64,000 nt of DNA from Nymphaea colorata (Eukaryota; Streptophyta; Magnoliopsida; Nymphaeales; Nymphaeaceae): assembly GCF_008831285.2 (NCBI RefSeq), contig NC_045139.1, positions 11,256,704 through 11,320,703 on the forward strand, written 5' to 3'. The notes beneath the pieces are model-generated. The model saw only the letters and a program-made list of their open reading frames with translations, ran no database searches and was not told the DNA's origin. Shown in pieces: positions 14,001 through 26,400 of the stretch. The position numbers were made by a program, and so were the translations under genes. Every line of letters begins with the position of its first letter. The first letter of the stretch is position 1.

Positions 14001-17000
14001 CTGTCTATCAGGAAGGGGGATGCTCTTACATCTGTAAGTCATACTCTGAAGTTTTTACTCATTCAAAAACATACTATACCTTCAAGTACATGGTATTGCA
14101 TGGATGGTTTTGTCAAGTTTACTCAGGATTATGCTTTTCTGTAAAAGATTATGGTTTCAGAAAATTAGAAAAGCTATTGTGTACATGTTTATGCCACACA
14201 TATACTTTTTATCTTCAAAATTTAGAAAAGCTACTGTTTGCATGTTTATATAACACATTGATCAGATATCAATGGTTTGAATGCTGATCCTAAATAAATG
14301 GACCATCCATATGGTCCAATTTAATTGAAGAAACATGCAAGTATGAGAACTGGAATAGGTGCAAACTAAGGTGAAAGCTGTTGGTAATCTTTTTTGCTTT
14401 CGAAGCTCTTATTGGTGGGGTAGGGTTACAATACAAGTTTTAGCTTATCTAGGTTGTTTACAATAACTGATGATGCATAATGGTGACGAGTCATCTGGTT
14501 TGCACCTTCTACAAATTTTGTTTTTTAAAATATGATTGTGGCAGAGCCATTTGTTAGGCAATCACCTGATGTATGAGCCCTAGATGGCATTTGTTTCCTG
14601 TTCCTGTGAACGCCACGAATAGGATGTCATGTTCCTCAGGTCTGCATTTGATTAATGCAGAAAGGATACTCTTGTTAATCAAGAGCATCTGTCCTTTGGA
14701 GTTCTGCGCTCCCCCTCAGAATGCTGGAAATGCATTTTGTTGCATTTGTTTCCCAACAGGCTCCATTGGACAGTGGATTTCCTGTTCGGTTGTTCCGCCG
14801 CAAAGCAAACACCTACTTACATAAGTGCACTTGCAACTTAAGCATGAGAAATAGTTTCTATTTGCACATAGATTTGAAAATATCTTAGAGTTCTAACTCT
14901 TCTTTTTTATAATTTTGGAATTTGGTCGTTCGACATGAGAAATGATATTTCACTAACAGTTTCTTTGTTTGTTTTGGAGCAGTCATACTCATACCGGAAA
15001 GTTCTTCCAGTGCTATCAGAAGTTTATCATGCCATTGCTCTTGACTGGCTTGGTAAGTTTCATTAATTGCTTCATAGCTATATCCTGCACGGAAATGCAT
15101 GGGCCACTTGCTTGCCCAGAAGAAAATGTAACTTACATAGGGACTAGGGTAGTTTGGTGCTGCTTATCCCAGATGAACTTCTGGTCTTCTGCAGATGAAC
15201 TTACCTGAGTGAGGTTGTAAATAACGGGGAAAAAAAATCTTAGGCATTTGCTTAAGTTTTACACCCTTTCCAATGTGATCATCTGTTATTGTCATTTTTA
15301 CTTTTTTGGCTCTCTGAAGTTATATTAACAACTGTCTTAAAGAATAAAGGATTCTAGGAGCACTGGCCTCAAGATATGTGCTTGCTTTAACTTCTTTCTC
15401 CTTACACTATGATTCTGGGAGGCTTTTGTGGTTGGTTGGGATTTTGGAGCCATACCTTGTTACTAACTTTTCTTACTAAATTTGAAGTAGGTCCTAGATT
15501 CTAAATTCTGTATGTCGTGGAGATAGCATTCTTTTTCTTGTTTTTTATATCATCAGATTTGTTTCTGATTTAGCTTTCTATTGGCATCTCGTGTTTCTCA
15601 ATGGTTGATAATTTAGTCCTGTTTTGATTGACATGCTAAGGCAATATTTTCTTGTTCCAGGTTTTGGATTTTCTGATAAGCCTCAACCTGGTTATGGTTT
15701 TGACTACACCTTGGATGGTAAGTGGTCCATTTCCGTGGGTAATCAATGGCATTTGGCTTCCACAGAATCATTTTTCTGTATCATTTGTGGTCACACTGTT
15801 GCTATTTTTTCCAGAATACGTCTCAGCATTGGATTCTCTTCTCACTGAATTAGCTTTGGATAATTATTCGCTTGTTGTGCAGGTATATTTTGCTTGTATT
15901 GTCCTTAGTATCTGTAGAAAATGTAAAAAATGCACAGAATAGGTAACTTGCGTTTGTGGAAATCTGCAGGGTTACTTTGCTCCAATTGTTGTCAAATATG
16001 CCAATGCTAATCAAGAAAAGTTGAAAAAGCTTGTTCTCCTTAACCCCCCAGTAAGTGCTACATAAAATACAAAATAAAACCGAAAGGATTATATGAAATT
16101 GAAAATTATGATGTCTGAAAACACTATGCAGTTTTTTTGTATCAATTTTCTTTGGTGCGTAACATTTGATATTGAAGACAATCTGTTCTATGATTGTTTC
16201 GTGTAAATGAATATGATTAGATATGCATGACTGGTAAAGGTGAAACTGAAATGTGTAACTCCATTGCAGCTCATGGACAAGCACATTGTGCTTCCATCAA
16301 CCTTGTCCGCATTCAGCAATTTTTTGTTTGGTGAAATTTTTGCTCAGGTTGGTTTTACTACTTTCACGCATCAATATGTCTCTGTTGGCTTCTTGGAAAG
16401 GGTTGATTTGATTCACAGTTCAAATGTTGGCATCCAGGATCCTTTAAGAGCAAGTGATAAAGTTTTGACCAGCTCTGGCCCTTACATGATGAAGGAGGAG
16501 GATGCTATGGTTTATAGACGGCCTTACCTGACATCTGGTTCTTCTGGTTTTGCTTTAACAGCCATCAGTAGGGCTATGAAGAAAAAATTGAAGGTCATTT
16601 CTGGGCTTTTCTTTTGCACTCATTTGTTTCCTTTTTTTTTGTATGGTTCACAATGTTGTAACTTGTAAGTTTGACCTGGCATATGGCCAATAAAGAACAT
16701 GTAATAAATTCAGTGTTTGCATCTATTAGTGATGAACTGATGATAAGCTGTACATTTCTTGTAAAATGGTAGAAATATGGGATTGATTAGAGAATCGTAG
16801 AACTATTGATCTTTTCCATTAATTCCTTCTTGGATTTCGATCTTTTATCATTTTCAGTTGTGGTGCTTTTTCAATATTTGATGATTATGGATCTTCTCAA
16901 TGGTTTTTTGGTTATCTAGATGACTTTGGATGTTTCTTTGCAATCCACATCTCTCTCTCTCTCTCTCAATCTGCAAACCTATGTGGATCTCGCTTATGCC

Positions 17001-20000
17001 ACATTGCATATGGGTACCTCTTTTATCGCTCCCATAGTCATTGTAGAAACACGAACAAGAAGAGGAAGAGAAACAACGATCACGATGTAACGTGGAAAAA
17101 CCCTCAACAAGAGGAAAAAAACCACGAATGAGGAGGAGCCGGTGCCCACTAGCCGCCAGACTCTCTCTCTCCTTTGTCTTTCATTCACACCATAAGGATT
17201 AGGGTTACACAACTTAAATAATGCCCAACAAGGGCTACAAGTTGGATCGGATACGGATCCGGACCCGGTCCCGAGACCCATCTAACATACTTCAACACTC
17301 CCCCTCAAGTTGGGCATACATATCAAACATGCCCAACTTGGATACATTTCTCTCAAATGAGGTCGAAGATAAAGCCTTCGTCAGAACATCAGCCGTTTGG
17401 TCTTCAGATCTCATGTAAGGAAGTATAAGTTCTTTAGCATCAATTCTCTCTCGAATGAAATGTCGGTCAATCTCAACATGCTTTGTTCTGTCATGAAGCA
17501 CAGGGTTGTTGGCCAAGTTAATTGCAGACTTGTTATCGCAATACATCTTCATTGGTTCTTCAACTTTTATACCAATATCAGTCAACAATACTTTCAGCCA
17601 CAAAAGCTCAGAAACTCCCATAGCAACAGCTCTGTATTCTGCTTCAGCACTGGAACGCGAACAAACATCTTGCCTTTTACTTCTCCACACTATGAGATTC
17701 CCTCCCAAATAAATACAATAGCCAGAGGTGGACCTCCTAGTGTCAATACAGCCTGCCCAGTCTGCATCTGAATAACCTTCAATCCCAAGAGTGTCTTGCT
17801 TGACATATAAGAGACCTTTGCCAGGATTCCTCTTCAAGTAGCACAAGATCCTGTCAACAGCCTTCAAGTGGGCATCCGTGGGAGCATGCATGAACTGGCT
17901 CATCACATTCACAGCAAAGGTAATATCAGGTCTAGTGAGAGTAAGATAAATTAACTTCCCTACAAGACATTGATATCTTCTTTTTGCCTCTTCACAGAGT
18001 GGCTCCCCGTCTCTCAGACTTAGCTTATGGCCAGCATCTAGAGGAGTAGAAGCTGGTCTACACCCTAGTTTCCCAGTCTCCTTTAACAAATCTAGAGTGT
18101 ACTTCCGTTGATTTAGCACAAGGCTAGTCCCAGACCTAGCAATTTCTATGCCAAGGAAGTATTTCAACTTACCAAGGTCCTTAAGATCAAACTCGATCGC
18201 CAACAGTTTCTTTAACTTCATTATTTCATCTTCATCATCACCTGTGACAATCATATCATCAACATATACCAACAGAATAGTAACCTTTTGCTTATTTCTC
18301 TTCACAAAAAGTGTATGATCTCCATTCCCTTGATGGTATCCACATTGTCTCATGACAAGTCTGAGTCGTTCAAACCATGCTCGAGGAGATTGCTTGAGCC
18401 CATATAAAGCTTTCCTTAGCTTGCAACATTTTCCAGGTTCCTCATATCCTGGAGGCATACACATATATACTTCCTCTTCAAGGTCTCCATTGAGAAATGC
18501 GTTCTTGACATCAAGTTGGTACATCTTCCACTCCTTCATCACAACTAAAGAGATAATGACTCTGACCGTCTTCATCTTCGCAACAGGAGCAAAGGTCTCC
18601 AAATAATCAATCCCATATTTCTGACTAAACCCCTTGGCCACAAGACGAGCTTTGTATCTTTCAACACTCCCATCTGGTTTGTACTTGATGGTGTAGACCC
18701 ACTTAGATCCAACCAAGTGAGCCGCCTCAGGAATCTTTACAACTTCCCATGTCATGTTTCTTCGCAAGGCTTCCATCTCTTCTTGCATAGCATAGGTCCA
18801 CTTAGGATCACTCTGAGCCTCAGCAACATTCCTGGGAATCATAGTCAAAGAAAGAGAAGATACAAAGCATTTGTAGTCCTTGCTCAGTCTAGAATATGAA
18901 ACAAAGTTACCAATAGGATGTTGAGTACATGACCTGACACCCTTTCGCAGGGCGATGGGCAGCTCTTCACTAGCAGCAACAGTCTGAATCTCTTCTTCAA
19001 CAGGTTGCTTCTGCGCACGACTTGGGTCATCCAGGGAAGGACTAATTGGATTGGGAGTAGAATTCTCACCACCTGTCATCTCATCTGTACAAACTCTTCG
19101 CCTAGAGTAAACTTGCCCAAATAAACGATTGCACTTCTCTTCTGCCTCAGTGGAACACTCTCCATTTTTCTCCTGTTCATGCACCTCACTAGATGGACCA
19201 TTTTTCTCTTGTTCATGCACCTCACTAGATGGACCAACAAAGTCACGCCTGTAGTCCAAAAAATCTGTAAACTGAATTTCCTGACTCGGAGAATACTCTT
19301 CCCGTGACATAGAGTATTCCCCCTGAAGAGGATTCTCACCAAAATAGGAAACATATTCAAGGAAAGTGACATCTTTGGTAACATAGGCCCGACCAGTGGA
19401 AGGGTCTCGACACTTGTACCCTTTTTGAGTGGGAGAATACCCTAAAAAAATGCCCTTAATAGATCTTGGATCAAGCTTTTTAATGTGAGGACTATGGTTG
19501 TGAATAAAGCAAACACAACCAAAAACTCTGAGTGGAAGAGAGAAAGGTTCACGAGTCCCCGGTAACAGAGAGTGAGGCGTCTTCCCATTCAACACGCGAC
19601 TAGGCAACCGGTTTATAAGATACGCACTGGTCAACACAGCATCCCCCCAATACTTTTTTGGAACATGACGTTGAAAAAGAAGAGCCCGAGTCATATTCAA
19701 TAACTGACGATTTTTTCGTTCAGCAACTCCATTTTGAGGAGGGGTATAACTACAGGAAGTCTCATGAACAATTCCCTTTTTTCGAAAGAAGCTATCAACA
19801 GACTGGCACATATACTCTCGAGCATTGTCAGATCGAAATGTCTTAACAGATGCTCCATATTGAGTTTCCACATAGGCAATGAAAGTCTCTATGACAGTAG
19901 GAACTTCACTACGGTCTTTCAGCAAGTAGACAATAGTGTTACGAGAATAATCATCTATAAAGGTGATAAAATATTGAAAACCATGACAAGAAGGAATCCC

Positions 20001-23000
20001 TGCAGGCCCCCACACATCAGAATGAATCATGGCAAATACCTCATTAGACCGATGGCTAGACAATGGGTACGAAGCCCTAACATGTTTGGCCAGGTGACAG
20101 ACATCACAAGACACCATAGTCATATCTAACCTGGAACATATATCAGGAAACAACTGTCTAAGAAGGCCAAAAGGCAAGTGTCCAAGGCGCTCATGCCACC
20201 GTAGAAGCAACTGAAGGGAGTCCTCTCTATTCTTCGTGGCTTGGCTGACTGTCGTCATGAGAGCCTGAGCAGCACGCATAGGTAAACGATAGAGCCCGTC
20301 AGAAGCTAGGCCAATCCCAATCCTCTTCCCTGTCACCAAGTCCTGCATAACACAGCGATCAGCGGAAAATATAAGTTCGCAATTTAACTCCTTCGTGATC
20401 TTGCTAACCGACAAGAGATTCAAGGGAATATGAGGAACATGTAGAGCATTGTGGACTAAGAACTTGTTCAAAAGTGGGAGACTCCCTTTTCCAGCCACAG
20501 AGATAGATGAACCATCGGCAAGGGAAACACGATCCTTTCCTGATGAAAGCTTATACCCATGAAAGACCTTAGGATCGCCGGTCATGTGGTGAGTAGCGCC
20601 ACTATCAATGATCCACTCTCCCATACGGCAATCCGCCATAACGTCTATAGATGAAGAAGCTGCCATAATCACAGATAGTCCAACAAGAGGCAACAAGAGA
20701 TGCACCGATGACAACAGAGAGCACCAACGGGCAGTAATATCCGGATTCCCAATCAGCCCCAAGAGTGAACAGAATGTCGATTGGGGGAAACGATCGTCGA
20801 TGTCGCTCGACGGAAGCGGTGCCTTCTCTCTCTCGGGCTGCAATCTCCCACGGGTAGAGGTTTCGCCACACGTTCTCCTTGCTGTAAGACCAATTTAACC
20901 CCGGTCTTTTGTAAGGAAAGGGGGATGCGATCGCCGGAGCGCCGGCAGACGTTGAGGCAATCCTCAAGTTACGCTCCTCTCCTCCTTTACGTCCTCTACC
21001 AAGTCACGGACCAGCCACCTCTTCTTGCACGGTGGGCGCCAAACAAAAACAAGAAGATGGAATCAAAGATCAACCAAGCAATATATTGCAGGTAAGAGGC
21101 GGATGCACTTCACCGGATTTGCAAAAGACCCCTAGGAAGTGACATGAATAGGGGGAGGCAAGCTTAGGAAGCGCCTAAGCACGCATATCTTCTTTCTTCT
21201 TCGGGAAGCAAGACTACGGCGCAAAAGGCAGTGGCGCAAGGGACAACGGTGACGGCGACGGTCAACAACACAAGAGCGACGGCGCAAGAGCGACGCCGCA
21301 AGAGTGGCTGCGATGGCGATGGCGCAAAGAGTGACACCGGCGGCGGCGGAAACAGCGACAGTGGTATTGGGTACACCGGCGGCGGTGGCTGCTGCAGCAA
21401 CGGCGGCGGCAGCGGCGGTGGCTGCTGCAGCAACGGCGGCGGCAGCGGCGGCGGCGGTGGCAGCAGCGGCGGCAGTGGCAGCAGCGGCGGCGGCGGTGAC
21501 TGCAATGGTGGCGATGGTAGCGGTGAGAGATATTAGGGTTGGAACTTCACAAACCCTAAAAATTTCCCAAACTCGTCGGCTCTGATACCATGTAGAAACA
21601 CGAATAAGAAGAGGAAGAGAAACAACGATCACGATGTAACGTGGAAAAACCCTCAACAAGAGGAAAAAAACCACGAATGAGGAGGAGCCGGTGCCCACTA
21701 GCCGCCAGACTCTCTCTCTCCTTTGTCTTTCATTCACACCATAAGGATTAGGGTTACACAACTTAAATAATGCCCAACAAGGGCTACAAGTTGGATCGGA
21801 TACGGATCCGGACCCGGTCCCGAGACCCATCTAACATACTTCAACAGTCATAAAAACACATTTTTTTGCAAAAAAACACATTAAAAATACAAAAAATAAG
21901 TCAGCCAAAAAAATGACAAAAAGTTGTTTTTTTTAAACGTGAAAGTGAAAAAATGAAAAAAAAAACACTTTTTATTCTTTTGGGCATTTTTTTCACGTTT
22001 TTTTTTTATTTTTCATATATTTTTGCATATATATATATATATTACATTTTTCATACTTTTTTACATTATTACTACCACATTTTAATTTTTACATTTTACT
22101 TTTAAGTTGTTTTTCTTAATTATTTTAAAATTTGTGAAATTTCCTGAGAAAAACAACTATGCTGTATTATACGCAAGAGAAACCTCACCATTTAAAACTC
22201 ATAAACGATATTTGTGACTATGATCTCTCTCTATAGATTTATAGCACACGGATACAACTCAAATGGAGCAGAACTCATACCTAACTGGTATGGCCTTGGG
22301 TATGCTTTGGGTACGGTCAAAGCCGTACCAGTTACAATCAACATACCAATGACTGTACATGTTTTTTTTGGACTTGGTCAAAGTTGGCTGAGTCCTTCGT
22401 CTTAAAATTAGGGCTTTTGTTTTTTTCTTACTGCATATCTACATGGCAAAACAAACAACCCTTGACTCTGTCAAGGGTTTTCTCACTGTTGATCGATGCT
22501 GTGAAGAAACTCATCACTCTGGTGGTTTTCCAGCAATTTATTCCAATGAACGGCATTACCTTTGGCGTTTGTGGGCATCTTTTTCCTCCAGCGGTCATTT
22601 TTTTCAACTTTGTTGCAAGACCGCCCCCATCTGGCGATATCTCCTACCGTCTGATGGTATCTCCTGCTGTCAGTAAGGCAGCTGTCGATGGTACATGTTA
22701 ATCCTTCAACTAACTTCGGAATATAGGGACAACCTGCTGTCCCTATATTATGTATGTTCTTCGGTTTCCCTACATTTTCTTGCCACTGCTTGCACTGATT
22801 GGTCATGTCTTTTGAAGAATTTATTATTTTCTTTTAAGTTTATATGGATACCATGCTATATATTGCTAGACTGCTAATGTTTGTGCTGTTTTTTCTTTTA
22901 AATTTATATGCTATATGGTGTTGTATATTGCATACCGTGCCGTATATTGCTAGACTGCCAGTGTTTGTGCTGTTTTTCTTTTAATTTATATGCTATACCG

Positions 23001-23322
23001 TGCTGTATATCGCATGCCATGCTGTTACTGTTGTATATTTTAGTGTATTAATATGTTTTTTACTTGAAATTAAAATAAATTTATGTGACTGCATATAGTA
23101 TACTTTTTTTCCATTCATTTCCATGGTATTTCTCTGTATGCATAGCTTTATTGCTTAATATTATATAAACATAAAAATTACATTGCATATCTCTAGCTTG
23201 ATTAGTAAAGCTAATATGTTTTTGATTTTTGCTATGTTAGTTATTGTTTGCTTTGTTCATCAGTTTTTTCATAATCTATAAATTTTGAGTGATAAATGTA
23301 TTGTTTTGTCTGTTTGAATTCT

Positions 23323-23353
<31 letters not shown>

Positions 23354-23440
23354 CTAATATGTTTCGGATTTTAGTACGTTAGTTATTGTCATGCTTTGTC
23401 CACTAATATTGAATCTTGAATGTGTTGTTTTGTTTGTTTG

Positions 23441-23493
<53 letters not shown>

Positions 23494-26400
23494 GGGGGGG
23501 GGGGGTAGAGAGAGAGAGAAAGAGAGAGTGATGACTCTAGTTATTTAGATTCACCTAGCCATCTAACCAAGGCCATCCATCTAAAGGAGATGGTTGGTTG
23601 AGAGAAAAACAAGGAGAAAAATGTGTAAACTAATATTAGATGACGAAAGCGTCCATCGCCTTTCTCCTTACTTTTCTCTTAACTATTCATCATGTTAGAT
23701 TGGACAATGCAAACTCTAAAAAGCTAGAGTCACCATTCAATTTTTCACCATATATATATATATACATATATATGTATGTATATATATATATATATATATG
23801 CTGGATGATGTCGAGGCATTTGTGAAGACATGCTACATCTGCCAGCAAGATAAGGGGTCCAACCAGAAATTTGCCGGCCTCTTAGAACCACTGCATGTTT
23901 TAGAGCGTTCATGGGAAAGTCTTTCTATGGACTTCATTGTGAGCCTCCCAAAAGTAGACGACTTTAATTCCATCCTTGTGGCTGTGGATAGGTTTTCAAT
24001 GTATGCTACCTTCATCTCAACCTCAAAGGAATGTCTTCAGAGAAGACAACAAAGTTCTTTGTGAAGACCCAAGTGAAGCATTGGGGTGTGCCGAAGAGCA
24101 TGAGTGATTCCGATGCTTGCTTCATGGGCAAGTTTTGGTGTGAAGTATTTTGGTTGCTTGGCTTAGACCTACTATTTTCTATGGTTTCTACTCATAGATA
24201 GATGGTAAGACGGAGCACATTAATGCCTTGTTGGAGCAGTACCTATGACATTTTGTCAGTGCTGGGTGAAGCTGTTCGATGTTGTCCAATTTTGCTACGA
24301 CTTGCAGAAGAGCGAGTCTTCTATGTACAGTCCATTTGAAATAGTTACGAGACAACAACCGTTGATACCACACACTCTTGCTCTCCATGAAAAGGGAAAA
24401 CCTTCATTTGTCCATCAGTTTGTCAGGGATTGGCAGAAGCAGATAGAGCTCCACAAGGCATTTTTGCATAAGGCTGCCAAGAAGATGAAAAGTGGGCCCC
24501 GACAAAGATCGATGACTTGCCGAGTTTTGAGTTGGAGACTAGGTCCTCATGACATTGTATTTCGATCGCACGGGTATCTTTCGTTGGTGGCATCGTGCCT
24601 TGATCCAGAAGTATGAAGGACCATTCACTGTTATCAAGAAGATTGAGAAGCTAGCGTATAAGCTAATTGTCGCCAGACTTCAAGGTGCATCTAGTGTTTC
24701 ACATAAAGCCCTTTTAGGCCGATGATGAAGATCCAAAAATGAGTCAGCTGCAATGGGAACCAATTTTGCAAAGAGCATCACCTTCAGGCAAGTGTGCAAC
24801 AAACATACAATTGGAGCAGATTCTTCGGCACAAGATCAACTATTTCGGCCAGCCGAAGAAGTATTTTGTTAAGTGGGCAAATGAAGAGCAGCCTACATGT
24901 GAGTACATGTTCCAAGTGAAGCAGCACTACCCAAAAGAAGTCAGGGCATACCATGACGCAGTTGGCGCATGATTGAAGGGGTGAGCCTTTTCCCTTGTGT
25001 CAGTGTCTGTATAGTCCTTCTCTTTCTTACAAGGCCCATTTGTGATTTGTGTATGTCTGTTCACTTTTAAGGAAGTACTCTTTCACCTTAAGTGTCATGT
25101 TTGGGATTCCTTGCTTTGGGTGTTCGGCATGCAGATCCTTGTTTGATCCTTCAGGCACCCTTGTGAGTAAAGTTGAGTTAATCTCTTTGCTTACCTTCTC
25201 TTGTGATGTGCTGCCTTTATAAGTGAATGAAACAGCTCATTGCAAGTTTTTCTCTTTCTTGTGTCTCTTTACATACTCTTTTGTTTTCGAGTTATTTTCC
25301 TCATCGCTTACTCCTTTAGGCTTGTGGCGGTTTGAAGGACCGTCGCACTGCACGGGCCAAGAGAACGGTCGCCCCGTGACACCTAGAAGTCAGGGCATAC
25401 CACGATGTAGTTGGCACCGAGGATGGCGCATGATTTGAAGGGGGAGCTTGTTCTCCTATGTTTGTGTCACTATAGTCTTTCTCTTGTTTACAAGGCCCAT
25501 TTATATATGCTTGTTCACTTGAAAGGGAGTACCCTCCACCAGTCCAAGTGTTATGTTTGGGATTCATTGCTTGGGTGTTATGTATGAGAATCCTTGTATG
25601 AGCCTTCAAGCACCTTTGTAAGTAAAGTTGAGTCAATTTTCTTGCTTACCTTTTCTTGTGATGTACTGTCTTTCTAAGTAAATGAAACAACTCATTGCAA
25701 GTTCTTTTTTTCCTTGTGTCTATTGACACACTCTTTGTTTTTGAGTTATCTACGCACTCACTTACCCCTTTAGGCATGCGACAATTTGAAGGACTGTCGC
25801 ACGGGCCGAAAGGATAGTCGCCCCGTGAGAATTCACTGTACCCGAGTTTTTTGAAAATGTTTCATACCCAACCCATACCGGCACCCGTGCCTGTACTTAT
25901 GTGACATAGATATGGAGCATATTAGTGTGGAAACTGTAAATCATGGGATTTTTTTTCGAACTTCTTTCACAAAAAATAGAAATGTTAGGCTCAATTTAAT
26001 AGGTTAAATTGCAAGTATAACAAATAATACACCTTATTTAAATGCTGAATCGCTGATTATGAGATTAAAGCATAAAAACTTGAAATAGGAAGTTAGACAC
26101 GAGACAATGATATACACTCCGTTCAGTCACTATTTATTCATTGAACTCGGAGTATAGCATGGATGGACAGGAGAAATTTAACAAGGCTTTCTTTATTCTA
26201 CATTTTTAAGTGAAACTAGTAAATTCTTCATTTTATATCTATATAAGCTATTTCTTCTTAGTGTTTTTTTTATTCTATTTATTTTTATGTTAAAGAGGAA
26301 CCAATGCTTGTGTTGCATGTTTCTTGGCAGACATGGCCTTGTATATACTATATAGTAAGTCAAATGTCTGATTTTATCAGTTTTTCTTTCTGCCAACTTG

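Larger units (their letters stand above)
17037..21851 (-). mobile_element. Young Ty1-copia LTR retrotransposon B, intact pol but no recognisable gag, in hydrolase intron 11
   Basis: The LTRs are 17042-17297 and 21591-21846, each 256 bp. I find one difference between them (C/T near position 15). The target duplication is GTCAT (17037-17041 and 21847-21851). On the minus strand the primer-binding site TGGTATCAGAGCC lies at 21578-21590, and the polypurine tract (plus-strand CTCCCCCTCAAG) adjoins 17298. The insertion is antisense to the hydrolase gene. The near-identical LTRs imply very recent insertion. The 4.8 kb length is short for a complete copia element, consistent with the missing gag. Confidence 0.95.

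Noticed and set aside
15850-16284. 144-codon minus-strand open frame
   Set aside because: It is antisense to hydrolase exons 8-9 and introns; composition and lack of domain show it is accidental.
21304-21585. Alanine-rich plus-strand frame as an antimicrobial or structural protein
   Set aside because: It is a translation of the imperfect GGC/GCA triplet array in the retrotransposon leader.
21132-21830. Open frame of 232 codons on the minus strand with long alanine runs
   Set aside because: It starts inside the LTR of copia element B, runs over the primer-binding site and through a GCC/GCA triplet array. The alanine tract only reflects the repeat.
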